Assembly (NCBI GenBank): GCA_023512835.1
Contig: CM042086.1
Span: 9,983,559-10,047,558 of the forward strand
Source of the DNA: Taxillus chinensis
Lineage: Eukaryota; Streptophyta; Magnoliopsida; Santalales; Loranthaceae
DNA length: 64,000 nt
Direction of reading: 5' to 3'
In this document: in pieces, positions 39,240-52,241 of the stretch
Layout of the letters: each line of letters opens with the position of its first letter
Position numbering within the stretch: the first letter of the stretch is position 1
Program-made: the position numbers and the translations under genes
The notes under the pieces: model-generated
Told to the model about the DNA's origin: nothing
Database searches by the model: none
Seen by the model: only the letters and a program-made list of their open reading frames with translations

Positions 39240-42097
39240 TGAAAGGAAATATGAAGGATGATGGTGGATGGCTCGCGAAGCTTCCGGTGTTTTTTTTTTT
39301 GTTTTTTTGTTTTTTTTTTTCTTATCTTCTTTTGTGTTTGTGTTTGTGTTTGTGTGTTCGGCTTCACGGATAGGTAAAGGTAAAGTGAGCATGAAGATTG
39401 GCCCAATACCGACCTGGCCCAGAATAAGGCTTCTAACAATAGACCACCACCTCCGGCCTCTTTCTTATTAACCCTATTGGAGGATAGACTGAAGCCCATT
39501 AAGTGATTGTATGAAGGGCTGCTAATGAGCTTGTCACGAGTCCTCTTTTGGATCCTACCTGCCTATGTATGAGACATGAAATTAATCCAAACACATACAT
39601 AGAAATTGAACACGGGTTCTTGGACAATAACATCATGGTCTTTTTAGTACTAATATACTATCTTGTCACACAGCAAAAAAAAAGTATTTAAACGCTGAAT
39701 TGATTGTTAAGAAATCTTTGCAAATAAAATAATATAATATGTAAATATCAAGTAAAAATATGGACCTTTCATTTAAGTCCGATTTGGATTGGACACCACA
39801 TGTCATATTTATAAGTTCTAAAAGTAGGTGAAACTAAATAAATGTATCATCCAAATTATTAATGGGTGATAACACTTTATATTCTCACGCTAACATAATA
39901 ATTAAATAAGCAATCTTAACATTAATAAGTATAATATAATTAAGTACTATATATATACATATAATACAAGTCCCATATTCTATTACATGGACAGGTAAAG
40001 ATTTATATAAACAAATTAAAACCTCAAAATATTTCGTATTACATATGAAATAAATTATAAAACAAAAAACTATATTAATCAATCAAGCCCCACAAATCAT
40101 AAACGTAGAACAAGCTCATAAGCTTACACTTATACTCTCAACTTATTCAACTAAGCCCTTGTTGGTGCATGCTACAAAACTCAATCTTTGCCCTTGTTAT
40201 TAGAAATCGTGAATTAATTCCTGATATTACACCACTACTGTACTTGCATACATCAACTGAGACTGCTGCTTTTATCATCAATGCAACATGGATTGCCGGT
40301 CGCTACACGACAGATTTAGAGCATGATGGCATTAAAACATTTTTTTAATTTATTTAATATAACTCAGTCCTTGTTTTACCAAAAATTCTTCTACCCCTAT
40401 CGCATATATAGTGCTTCAAAGGTTTAAAAGCAAGGGTGCATCAATCATTAAGCTTGCCAAATACAGTCGTTGCCACGAAGACCTATCACCGCTGCCGATG
40501 TTAGCTGAGAATTTGCAGTTGCACGCCATTCTTGGCAGCTTTTGATATGTTCCCTGCCGCTACACGCACGAGTACTCCACAATTGTAATCACATGTTGCC
40601 CCAATTCTCTTCTTACCCAAGTATATGTATCTCCACATGCATGAAGAAGGGTATTTTGAGAACACAATGATTTAATATAGGCCATCCGATCATATCATAG
40701 TATATTTAAGGGTTGAAAAATAAGTTACGCTCGTTAAAGGCTTTATGTCACTTTTTTTAATCAGCCATCTATATAATTTTTGGACAATAACTTATAAAAG
40801 TTAACTTTTGTTTTAAAAAATATATTTTCTCTAGATGATAAAAATTATTTTTTTTATAAGATTAAATTTAATAAAAATTAAATAAAAAATAATTAATTTT
40901 GATTATAAATTAATAATTAATTACTAAATAAATAGTCAGCTAAATTTAAAAAATAATAAATAACATTACTACTAAAAAATTTAAAATAAAATATTTATAA
41001 ATATAACTAAAAATTAATACAAGTTAATAATATATTACTTTTTACTTTAAAATAAATAAAAAATAAATTATATCACCCAACCATATAACTAATAATCAAT
41101 ATTTATTTAAGATTTCTTTTTTCATCTAATGTAATAGCATCTTCAAAGGCTTTTTATTATTTGTAAATAAATAGCCAAATCCAACAATATTGCTTTAACA
41201 CACTCTATATATTAATATAATTTTTTTCTCGTTGCATTTATTCTTCACGTGTGCTAATAAAGGAAATAAAAAGGTTAAAATAAAATTAAAAAAAATAATA
41301 CAAATACATATAAAGTGAAAAGTAGTATTGAAATTAAAGGTGTAAAATAACATCGCAAATAAGAAAAACTCTTTACATTTGAATAAAAATGTAAAGTGGT
41401 GTTCGAGAAGTTATAATACCACTAGGTGAAGAATGTATTGTTGAGGTTCACGTTGTGTTTCACCCAATCAAAACTAACCACATAAATAATAGAAAAAAGG
41501 TTAAAAGAAAGTGAAAAGAAACTAAGTAGGAAAAAGAGCTGTTTGATTGTAATAAAAAATATTTTTTTATAGTTTTATTGGTATTATAAAAAAAATAGGA
41601 AAAATAGTATTGCTCTAAAACTTATTTCTACCATTATACGTATAATTGTGTAATTTTATGTAATAAATGAAAAAAATAATTTAATAATTTAATTAATTTT
41701 TCATAGTGAATTGATAAAAATAATCTTAATTTTTCATATGACTTTTATTTCCAACCCTTATCGTGTCTTTTTCATCCAACCCCGCTTTCCAGGGTTAATG
41801 TCCATCGATTCCTTCTAAAAATGTTATTTATGTTTATGGACAATTATTTTACGACAATATTTGTTGGAAGTGAATGGGACCAATTAGAAAACAAATAAAC
41901 ATAGCTTAGTAATTAACTAATAATAACAAGACTTTTAATTTATAATAAAAATAGGTGCTCATCTCTCCCATATATATAACTGAGTAACAAACAAACCCAT
42001 TATAATAACGAACCCATAAAATGAAAATGAAAAATCAAGACTTAGACTTTATAGCATTGTTGATCTGTAAAATATGATCAACATATCCCCATTTTTT
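39240..42097. other. Intergenic sequence, no gene recognised
   Basis: Starts with the chaperonin upstream region (T-rich run at 39288-39320 and TGTGTT repeats). The rest is AT-rich. A more complex stretch at 40100-40680 has no long open frame. No transposon ends identified. Confidence 0.6.
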
Positions 42098-43256
42098 TTA
42101 CTCGTTAACTGCTTCCTCGCTAGTGTTTGGATGCTGAGGATGGCTGCGTTGACTATGTAGTTGTGTCAATAGATTATACTGATGATTAGCGCCGGTTTCC
42201 TCGGAAGATGCCGGAGACGGCGCCTTAGCATGGTTGTGCGTTCCTTGGTACACCACTCGAAGCTCACCAGGCTCCGTGGAGGACCATTCCGCACGCTTCT
42301 TCGCTCGGCAATTCCCATTTTGACACCTCCAATAGCTCCTGAATACCAGATCGCATGCGTGTGTTTGTATGTGTGTGTGTGTGTGTGTGTGTGTCAAATA
42401 CGTACATAACATAACTCCTGAGATAGAAATTTACATGTGTGTGTGAATATATGTGCGTTCATGTATAGAGTGCGCATCAAATCTAAAACGTACCTGTACT
42501 TGCCAATGTTTCTGATGAACTTTTGACCATACTTCTTCCAAGTGTACCCATCTTCTGGCAGGAGGGGTTTGTAGCCGCCTCGCTCCGAATCTTCGCCTCC
42601 TCTCGGTCTCCCCTCACCCTCCCTTCCGTTCATGAAAAACATGATGGTTTGATATCCATAAAATAATAACATTAATTCATCTGGATAAGCAAATTTTAAT
42701 TATATATATAGAAGAAATAGAGGTCGATCTCACAAGATCATCATCACTATATTATTCATCGCTTATAAATTATAAATGTTGGATATTGCATAATCAGTGA
42801 TCAAATATGTGTGTTTATAACTATGAAAATGGGTAACATATATATATGTTTGATTATATATAGAGGAGGAGAGCAGATAGACTAGGTGACCAAAAGAGCA
42901 GATGACAGAAGACAGAAAGCAAGGGAGCTGGGTAGACCATCTGTGCTTAATTTGTTGAAAAGGTGTCTACCCAGATCTAACAGAGCATATATAGAAAACT
43001 ACTGCTTCGATAACCTATTTATACATTCTCTTTGTATGGGTGTATAGAGAGACATACATTAATACAGATTTACAGGCGAATTGAAGAAGCCTGAGAGAGA
43101 GAGAGAGAGAGAGTAAATGCAGGAAGGGGTTTGAACTGCTGATTCGTACCGTGGTGGAGGTGTTTCTTCTGTCATCGTCCCACCCAGCGGCCAGCTATTT
43201 TCCGCCCTTCTGTACTCATTGGTGGACATATAGTGGTTGGGTAACCCGTAGTACAT
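42098..43256 (-). CDS. Small WRKY transcription factor, WKKYGQK variant
   Basis: Three exons on the minus strand, 43150-43256, 42494-42622 and 42098-42338, give 158 residues. The domain reads DGYTWKKYGQKFIRNIGKYR, then SYWRCQNGNCRAKKRAEW, ending VVYQGTHNH. The zinc ligands are C-X4-C-X23-H-X-H, as in group II. The intron inside the domain falls after AG of the arginine codon, the usual WRKY position, which confirms the family. The core heptapeptide has lysine in place of the usual arginine (WKKYGQK). WRKY proteins are nuclear factors that bind TTGAC(C/T) boxes. The first intron acceptor (after AACGGAAG) is weak and was chosen because it alone keeps the frame. The first ATG lies only a few bases after a TATATATATA run, so translation may start later, for example at the tenth codon. 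Confidence 0.82.
42362..42393. repeat. (GT)n microsatellite in WRKY intron 2
   Basis: GT units with a few interruptions, beside the splice acceptor of the last exon. Confidence 0.9.
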
Positions 43257-43259
43257 ATA

Positions 43260-44355
43260 TATATATATACAGTATTAATGAGTCTTTTTTTTCTCCACAG
43301 CCCACCAGCTGTCAGCATTTTAATCTTCGTACCTTTTGCTAAAATTAATGCACCAACTAAAATAATTAAATAAATTTATAAGAAAAAAAAACTTGAAACA
43401 TCGTCTGTAACTCTTGTTTATTGTTATTAATGTCACTCATCTGAAATTATCATGAAATATGTGACTGGGAGGAGAGGGTGAGGAATTCCTATACCGGTAT
43501 CCCCATCATTCATGAGAATGCATTAATTTTTGGTATAAACTTCGTCGCTGACTGACTCATTTCAAAATGAAAGCATGTGTAAAACATGCTTTTCAATTTG
43601 CTCAGATGAGGTTGTGACATTATTTTAATTAACTGTTTTATTATATATTTTAAAAGTAGTGATAATACGCTGTAAGCATATATGCATAAAAATTTGTTGT
43701 TTATCCCGATTTGATTATTGCCTTGATTAGATAAATTTAATATTTCGTTAATATTTAATTCAAAAATTAATTATTAGATTAAATATTAATATAATGTGTA
43801 GCATACCAATATTTAATTATGATAATTCAATGGTTAAGTTTTAAGTAAATTTAAATAAAAAAAGTTAATAAATAATTTAATTTAAATTTATTTATTTGTA
43901 AGTTTTTCTAATTTAATTTATACAAACATTTGATTACTGTAAAATTTATAATACATGATACATCATATTCAATCTAATTAGATTTTAAAATAAGTATCAA
44001 CGAAATGCCAAAGAAATAATCATGGTAATAATCAAATCTAAATCAGCAAATTTTGTAAATTAATTATATTATGATAATAAAAAAATTGTTATTAATAATA
44101 ATAAGAAGAATAAGAAAATGTTACATATTATACTATAAAATATTTGAATTGAATTTTGAAAAATGTTAAAATATCTAATTTGTACGTTATGATCAGAGAA
44201 ATGATGAAACAGGATGCAAAAACCGCAAATACCAAGGGATGCAAATACGTTAATAAATGTTTTGTGGACGCTGTTCACCTCCTCACAGCACTTCACCGTG
44301 CCATACAGACAAAAAAGACTCCACTGTTCACACTCACAATGTCTCTACTTTATTT
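43260..44355. other. WRKY upstream region and intergenic sequence
   Basis: AT-rich. A TATATATATATA run at 43253-43268 lies at the presumed WRKY start. No other gene or regulatory site is supported. Confidence 0.5.
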
Positions 44356-44410
44356 CATAGTTATCAAAACTGAACCGGACATCGATCCGGCTAAGGCACA
44401 GGGTGATCGG
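44356..44410 (+). mobile_element. MITE-like inverted-repeat element, left part
   Basis: Begins CATAGTTATCAAAACTGAACCGG. The complementary end GATAACTATG is at 61365-61374, after the retrotransposon nest. CCGG-rich sub-terminal sequence on both sides reads similarly in inverted orientation, as in common plant MITEs of the GTTATCAAAACCGGACCGG type. Confidence 0.6.
44406..44410 (+). repeat. Target-site duplication of outer element, left
   Basis: ATCGG, compared with ATCAG at 60914-60918; four of five bases match. Confidence 0.55.
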
Positions 44411-45458
44411 TGTCACGCCCCTAAATTCCAAAATCCACGGAACTAGGAGAACGCGACTACCCCACGCCCACTCCTGAATCGAGGGGTTGGTAACTGGTTT
44501 CAACCATGTACGATACCACAACGGGGGTAGCATTATCTTACCAATGATCCAAATACAACATGCAGCCAACCAATGTCTATATCGGTATAGTCGGTATTCT
44601 AATTCAAATAACACCCTCAAACATTAATTAACAAGGTCCACTGTCCAAGTTAATACAATCATCACGGACCCTAGTCCGGAAAAGAAATAATCAAATAATG
44701 GATAGTAGGCAAATTCTCCGGAAGAAATCCTACTCAAAGATGTCCCGTCTGGTCCGCAATGGCTCCAATAACTATTCTCTACAACCTGTAGATAATATAA
44801 ATAAAGTAGGGTGAGCACAAGTGCCCCAGGTGATTTCCCCCATCTCCGGTACCTATTACATGAATCCCTAAGACTATATGATCGGTGTATGCTTGTCTTA
44901 GTGTAGTGTCACATTCTATTACGGTTGAGTGATGTCAAAACACAAGAAAACAAGGCCTGTCACATAACAATATTAAGAGTCCAATCCCAATAACTCTTCC
45001 CCCAAGATTTTCTGCCATAATTTCCAAGTACCCCGATTACCTTGAGATAGCCATATGTGGGACCCGCAGTGTCTCCGACGACAAACCTGCCACATATGGG
45101 ACCTGGGTTACCAGCCACATAGGGAACTCTGCCTCTCGCCAACCCTAAGTGGGACCCATGGTTAACCCAAACGAGTAATAATTTCCATGCCTGGCATCAC
45201 ATCATGCAACCTCACGCAAACGTTTTACCAACAATAACGTGCCGCAGTTGATAGCAAACCCAAGTTTTTAAAATTAAACTAATTAAATTAACCCAATCAA
45301 TAATTTATATTTTAACTACAATATCACGAGCTACATCAATAATAATACCAATCCAAACAATTTATTTATGTACGTATATATATATATCATTTACAAGTTA
45401 TAAATACATATATAATAAATATATATATCTATATACATATATAATAAATATATATATC

Positions 45459-45508
<50 letters not shown>

Positions 45509-46229
45509 ACCTAATATTTATTTAAAAAAAAAATTCACGTTGGACCGGCCCAAGGGAACCGGCCCAACGCGCTACCCTAACGCATAGGGCGACACGGCGT
45601 GCCGCTCCTTCCGTCTTCTACCCCTGCCGCAGGCGCGAGCTCGTCCCGGCCGCGGCGGCACGTACGCCGCCCTCACCTCCCCCTCCCTAGGCACGGCAGG
45701 CGCTCGGGCATGGAAGCGCATAGCGTACGCGGACGCGCGAACCACCTCGCCGCCCCTTCCCTCTTCCTTCTCTCTCCGGCGCACGGCCGCTTCACGCCGC
45801 CCCTCTTCCGTTCCCTTCTCCTCCGCGCGGGCGTCACGAGATCGCACCGCCAGACGTCGACGTCGCTTCCATCCTCGACCACGACGCCAACGGGAACCGA
45901 CGTTGCCTCCCCTCCAGGCGGTACGGCCACACTCCCTCGTCGCCATCGCAAACCACGGCTCGTGGGAAACCACCGATTACCCCCAACCGTTTCACCACAC
46001 ATATACATCTCAATTATTTCACCTATAAAGTTTTAACATAGCCTAATCCTAACAATTATGCGTTCATACAAGTAGTATAATTGAAGATTAAGAATCACCT
46101 ACTTGATTGGACTCGGGAGGTCAAGAACACGACTTCAATTCACAACTCTTCCCAACCAGATCTGCGCACGCACAACGAATGTAGGGTTTTACCCTAGGTC
46201 CCTCTATTTATATTAATATGAGTTAATTT

Positions 46230-46233
46230 GATT

Positions 46234-46284
<51 letters not shown>
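46230..46284. repeat. (TAA)n microsatellite in LTR
   Basis: About 18 units; the paired LTR has a similar tract at 60655-60703. Confidence 0.95.
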
Positions 46285-46490
46285 TTTTAATTATAAGAAT
46301 TAATCTCAAATAATTATATTAATAAAAATAAAATCTAATATTTCAAATCTCTTAATTTCCCTTAATAATAAACTTAACATATTAAAATCACCATATTAAA
46401 TAATAATAATATTTAATAATATGGTGAGGTCAACGCTTCGAGTTGAGGTCACGCCGACGAATACGTATTCCAACCTCACCCAAGTACGGG

Positions 46491-46495
46491 TCTTT
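46491..46495 (+). repeat. Target-site duplication of inner element, left
   Basis: TCTTT, identical to 53551-53555. Confidence 0.9.
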
Positions 46496-47809
46496 TGTTA
46501 GGGGTTTTTCAACACATTTTAGTGTCAAAAGAAGGGGATTTCATGATTAAAGATCACATCTTTAACTTCATTTTGATGAATTTGAATGATTAATCAACTA
46601 ACCCCCCTAACATAGCATTAGTAGATCCTTTTGTGGTGTTTTTGTTGTCTTTGAATGGAAAACGGCCAAGTATAAAGTCCAAAGAAAGAATGAAGGAGCA
46701 AGGGACAATCTGCATGCGAGTCATTTCAAATTTGAAATGACCAAAAGAAATGACGGAACCAATTGAGTTGACCCGAAGTTCCCGGAGAGCTTGATCATTT
46801 GAAATGGTCATTTGAAATTGAGTTGACCAAATGAATTGACCACGGGCGTTTTCGCACAATGTATTCTGGCGATCAACGAATCTCATAGATGCCACGTGTA
46901 CGACTGTAATCCTTTATTAAAAGGATCTGACGATGCTCATTCAACCTTTTTGAGAGGGAAACGAGTTTGAATTAATGGAGGGAATAGTTCTAACGATTAG
47001 GGGAGGCGGTTATGCGAGGAATTGTAAGACAAAAGGGATTTTTCATGTAATTTGGGGAATCGTTCATTCAGGGAGAGAGGAGAGAAATGTATTGGGTGCT
47101 CATAGTAAGAACAATGGTTTTCTTATTTGCTATGGTAGCTTAAACCTCCATGGGAGGAGGATGGATTTGATGTAAGTTTTTAATTCCTTTTCTTTTGGTT
47201 AGTTAATTTGAAATTCCTGTTATGTTTATCAAGTCTTTTGAATTAGCATGTGAGATTTAAGTTCGGCCACCTTAATTCTTGTATAAGGTTAATCAATTAT
47301 GGATCGAAAGAAGACATTGATAACCGGATAGTTAAGAGACTTGACTTGCTAAGATTATAATTTGCGAAAGCTATAATCTTGCTTGTAACCTAGTTAGGGT
47401 TGGTGTGATGCCAATCTACACTCAAACAACTTAAGCACATAATGGGTTGCCCGTCCCCCAAGCTAGGGTATACACACGGCTAGATCACTCGAAAGAGGCT
47501 AGTACATGCAAAGGTGTTGGGTTTTAAACAAAAAAGGGGAAGTTTGAATTAATATGCCTTAAGAACAAGAGATTAATTAATTACATTGATTGACATCCAA
47601 ATCCCTATTTTCTCCCATAAGAACATTTACATTGCTTTGTTTAATTAAATTACAACATTCAAATTGCTAATGATACAAAACCAACTTTAGATACATCATG
47701 GATTTACAAAATGAGCTTTTTACTTGATCACTTTCCTGTGGGTTCGACATCCGGACTTTGAGTCCACTTTATTACTTGTAACGATCCGTATGCTTGCGAA
47801 ATCTTAACA
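46496..47809 (+). repeat. 5' LTR of inner element
   Basis: 1314 bp, paired with 52242-53550. Long stretches are identical, with small indels and one divergent patch near 46700-46760. Confidence 0.94.
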
Positions 47810-47815
47810 AGTTTT

Positions 47816-47832
47816 TGGCGCCGTTGCCTGGA
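47816..47832 (+). other. Primer-binding site, inner element
   Basis: TGGCGCCGTTGCCTGGA, matching the complement of the tRNA-Asp 3' end; the consensus for Athila/Tat is TGGCGCCGTTGCCGGGG. Confidence 0.85.
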
Positions 47833-47959
47833 AAGTAACAAAGTTGAAAGTACATTTTGTGATTGAGTGTGGAAGCATACTTATTGTAATTACCAAACTC
47901 GTGTGCGGTATTATGCTAGGTATGTGTTCATTGTTGTTTTACAGTGCGAATGAATGAGC

Positions 47960-49722
47960 GCGTTCATCAACGTTTGAAGATTTGTTTGATCCTGAGCGAA
48001 CGTACATTCTTTGCTAGATTGAGAAAGCAAAAGGAGTGCACGATCGAAAGCATTGAAGAAGAATCAAGTCGTTCCTGGATTTTGGTGTAATCCGAGTTTG
48101 ATTTGCGAGAATTTGTTGTGGGAACAAGAAAGTGTTGAATCGTGTTCGGTTATGGAAGAACAACAACAGAGGCAAGGGAAGATAATGGGTCGGATCTCGG
48201 GCCGGTTAGGGAGCATCATACTCCTCGACGTTTCGATATCGTAAACCCAATCTATCCACCACCTCTTTGAGAGAAAATTTTGAGTTCTCTCCACAACTTA
48301 TTAATTTAGTAGTGCGAAGCAGTTTTGGGGGAACACCTTTAGAGGATCCTCACCACCATTTAGCGGATTTGTGCGGATATGCGGAACAATGAGAAGACAA
48401 GGAGTGCCTGGAGGATTTTATCGATTGGAATTATTCCCTTGGTCTTTAAAGGAGGATGCTTTGATCTGGTTTAATTCTTTTTCGGAGGGACATTTCACCA
48501 GATGGGCGGATTGTGCCCGGAATTTCTCACTAAATATTTTCCAAGAGGAAGAACGGTGAAGTTGAGAAACAACATCATCGCTTTTACCCAAACCATGGAG
48601 AAACACTTGGTGAGGCATGGAATAGATTCAGGGAATTGCAGGAAAATGCCCCAATCATGGCTTAGAAGATTGGCTTCTTATTGAAGTGTTTTATGGAGGC
48701 CTTACACGTGAGGAGCAAGACATGGTAAATGCTGCCAGTTTGGAGGTGCTCACAATGCCAAGACTTGGAGGAAGCTAAAGAGATTATAGAGAACCGCAAA
48801 AAGAGCAAGCTCGGTGGCCCTCAGGAGAGTAGTTGTGAAGAAACCTGGTTTAATTGAGGTGGATAATTCCACAATGTTGAATGTTAAGTTGGAAGCTACG
48901 ACAAAACAGTGGAAAAGTTAAATGTTCAAAGAGTAGCAAAGGTTAATTCCGCTTGTCATGAGTGTGGGGGTATGCACCAACCAAATGAGTGTCCATTAAA
49001 AGCCCATGGAGAGACAATGGAAGGATATTCACTAATATGAATGAGGAAGTTAATTACATAGCTAACCAAAAGCAGGAATGAGATAATCCTTTTTCCAATA
49101 CTTACAATCCTGGATGGAGGAATCATCCGAATTTTTCATGGGAGGACAGAATAATCAGCGAGAGTAATCAAGGTGGAAATAATGCAAATCAAGTGCCAAT
49201 AATCGAAACAATCAGCAATTCAATAAGGTTTCAACCTAAACGACAAGGAGGAGCTGGATATGGTGAGAAAAGAAAGGCTGATTGGGAATGTGCAATTGAG
49301 AAGATGGCGGAAGAACTCAACGATTGAATAAGATTGAACTGATATTGGTAGCCGATTTGATGAATTGAGACTCATAACAAGAAGTTGGAGACTCAAATTG
49401 CACAAATAGCAAACGCTCTTATTATTAGGAACCCAGGAGAGCTTCCTAGTAAGACCGAGCCAAACCCAAAGGAATATGTCGGTGTTATGTTAAGAAGTGG
49501 AAGAGAGTTACCAGAAAGGGAAGTTCCTCAAGTGGAGGAAACAACCCATGTCAAAAAGGATGAAGGTGAACCTAAATCCGAGGAGGAAAGGGAAGAAAAG
49601 AAAGAGGAACATCCCGAAGTTCCTAAGGTGGTGAAGAATTATGCTCCACCAATACCCTTCCCTCAAAGATTGAGACAAAGAAAGAAAGATGAACAATACG
49701 AAGATTCATTAACATCTTAAGG
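47960..49722 (+). pseudogene. Gag, Athila/Tat type, inner element
   Basis: Frames broken by indels carry the Athila gag signature: RLELFPWSLKEDALIWFNS near 48425-48480, then RWADCARNF and LRNNIIAFTQTMEKH. A zinc knuckle, CHECGGMHQPNEC, lies near 48955-49000. A YNPGWRNHPNFSW motif follows near 49100-49140. The segment 49385-49720 reads METQIAQIANALIIRNPGEL and VMLRSGRELPE, the standard Athila linker, followed by a charged stretch. At least six frame breaks occur. Confidence 0.87.
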
Positions 49723-50640
49723 AATTAAAGCTTACCATTCCATTTTTTTGGAAGCATTGGCTCAAATGCCTTCCTACTCCAAGATGTTGAAAGAGATGTT
49801 GAGTAACAAAAGAAAATTGAAGAGAATGGAACAATTGCACTTACAGAGGAGTGTAGTGCAATTATTGAGAGAAAACTACCTCGGAAGATGGGAGACCCAG
49901 GAAGTTTTTCTATACCTTGCACTATAGGGAACGTTACTTTTGATTCAATCTATGTGACTTGGGAGCTAGTGTGAGTTTGATTCCATCTTCTTGATGTAGC
50001 AAGCTAGGTCTTGGAAAATTGCGTTCACGCGGTGACCTTGCAGCTTTGTCAGAAATCTATTAAGTATGCACTGGCATTATAGAGAATGCACCATTACAAA
50101 TTCGGAATTTTATTGTCCCAATTGATTTGATAGCTTTGGATATGGAAGAAGGTGGTTCTTTACCACTTATTCTTGTGGGACCATTTTTAGCAACAATGAG
50201 GGCAATCATAGATGTCAAAGGTGGGAAATTAGAACTACACATTGGTGAAGACAAAGTGGAGTTCAACTTATATAAGAGTATGAAGAATCCTCAGGAAGTT
50301 AAACATGAACAAGGTTGTCTTGTGGAGATGTTAAATCACTGCAATTGAAGATCATGCTAAGGGATTTCGTGATCCCTTAGGGTTATGTTTGGAGAATGTT
50401 TCTTCAATTGTTAATGAAGACATTCAAGAGGTGAAAAATGCTTTAAATGCCACACCAGTCATTCATTTTCAATCAAAGAAAGAATTTGAAGATATTGAAA
50501 GAAATTGTAAACCAGTCCCATCGGTGGAGAAGGCACCAAAGGTTGAGTTGAAGATTCTACCAAAGACATCTAAAGTATGTATTCTTGGGAGAAGAAGGAG
50601 AGTGGCCCGTTATTATAGGTTCACTTAGCTTCTGAGGAGA
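49723..50640 (+). pseudogene. Aspartic protease, inner element
   Basis: LPRKMGDPGSFSIPCTIGN near 49870-49930 is followed, after a frame shift, by CDLGASVSLIPSS (49950-49995), the Athila/Tat protease active site with DLG. The downstream half at 50127-50340 includes LPLILVGPFLATMRAIIDV and the flap-like GKLELHIGEDKVEF. The sequence ends near 50640 without entering a reverse transcriptase. Confidence 0.83.
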
Positions 50641-52241
50641 GCAACTAGACCACTTATCAAGGTTTGGAGAAAAAGAAAGAAGGTCTTTATAGAACTTGCG
50701 AGTCAAGGAGGTTCTTTACCTTGCTCCAATTTCAAGTTAACAAAAGGAGAATGTCAAGCTACTGACATTAACCTGCAGCGTCCAGGAGGCAACCTTGAAC
50801 ATGTTTTGTGAATATTTGTTTTGTTTTTGTTTGAATTTAATTATGTGCGGAAGAATCCATGGGTTAGTGCGAAGCTCAATGGAGGTGTTTGGACGGCCCC
50901 AACTTCAAACCCTTATCCTCAGAATCGTTCTTCGTGGAACGGGTTGATCAAATGATATATTTTTATAATGAGCCAGCTCCCCGTCAAAGAAAAAGGTTTG
51001 AACACTCTTCCCTCTTCTTGTTGCAATTGCTTGAAAGATATGCAAAATTCCAGGTGTGGAGTTGCTTGTGGCATTGCAATATGGATTAATTTCCTCATGA
51101 TGTGAGAAGAGTAGAATGAATATGAAATGAAGGCACCATTGGAAAACTTTGAAATGTTTATATACAAGATGTTTAAGAATGAAATACTTTTGAAACCAAT
51201 GGTCACTCATTAATCCCATGCATTAAACTCATGTACTTGGAATGATATCATCATGTGTTTGAACAAAGACTTGGATCCATAATGAATTGACAACTTTTGA
51301 ATAAATAACTTGATTCCTTGAATGAGTGAGAGCATAATTTTATTGAGAGCTATATATTTTGATGAGTGTTCACTTCATGGAAATTAAACTTCAATAAGTT
51401 CTTCTATAGTTCTATATTGGTGATTGGATAGTTGGAATGATGGAGTTGGAGTCATAGCCCACTTTGTTTAGAATAAGTACAATGTTCCAAGTCGTATAGA
51501 GTGTTGTATAAAGTGTGTATACCAAAAAAAAAAAAAAAAGGGTTATGAACTGTGGAGATATATAATCCATCAAAGAACACTTTGTAAGGTTATATATATC
51601 TACCGTAGCATAAGCCTTGAAAAAAAAAAAAAAAAAAAGAGAAGGTTATGGATCTGTGGAGATGTATAATCTATCAAGGAAACACTTGTAAGGTTATATA
51701 GACTATTGCGAAGATAATCCTTTAAAAAAAAAAAAGTAGAAAGCATATTTGTATATTTCGGAGTGCATTGTACATGGAACTTACTTGTACATTAATAATA
51801 GATAAGAAGTGTGTTGGGCATTGTTACTTTTTACCATCATTGTGGTCTATGACAAAAACTAATTGGGTAATGGAATGATGGTTGAATCACCAAAAAAGGA
51901 TTAGGAAGGCACTTGTTTTGGTTTTAATTCCATGAAAGATTGAGAGAGAGTGAAGTGAGATTACCCTAGTGAAGGCTGCTTTGCTCATTGTGAGATTGCA
52001 AGGAATTAGGAAATTTGTTTCAGAATGTTGGTAGTTCAATTGCTTCTTAGTCTTCTGCAAAGAGAACATATGATTGTTGGATGAGAATATAATATTTCAT
52101 ACATGATATTAAGAGTTAAACCATATGTTTTATAGATGTTTTATTCTTTCACATGCTTTTATATCAATTCACTGTTTTACTTTTGCTATGCCTCATAGTT
52201 CTAATTGCCTCGGGACGAGCAAGTTCTAAGTTTGGAGTTGT
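50641..52241 (+). other. Non-coding tail of inner element, pol missing
   Basis: About 1.6 kb between protease and 3' LTR. No reverse transcriptase, RNase H or integrase motif in any frame was seen. It contains an A-tract tandem repeat (51523-51736) and ends in the polypurine region at about 52222-52240. Confidence 0.75.
51523..51736 (+). repeat. Tandem repeat with A-tracts, period about 97 bp
   Basis: Two copies of a unit containing GGTTATG, CTGTGGAGAT and TAAGGTTATAT, each preceded by 17-19 A bases. A third A-tract follows. Confidence 0.8.

Larger units (their letters stand above)
44411..46495 (-). repeat. 3' LTR of outer element (main part)
   Basis: Matches 58872-60910 throughout, with a GC-rich block at 45530-46010, a TA microsatellite at 45464-45505 and a TAA microsatellite at 46230-46284. 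It stops at TCTTT, where the inner element starts; the last bases of the LTR are at 53556-53558. Confidence 0.93.

Noticed and set aside
44156..44446. A 96-residue frame before the nest
   Set aside because: It crosses the MITE and LTR boundary at 44411, so it cannot be an ancestral gene.
45572..46036. Long overlapping open frames on both strands (up to 145 residues), repeated at 60036-60464
   Set aside because: They lie in the GC-rich block of the outer LTR. Compositional bias explains the length, the two LTR copies do not preserve one frame, and no domain is recognisable.
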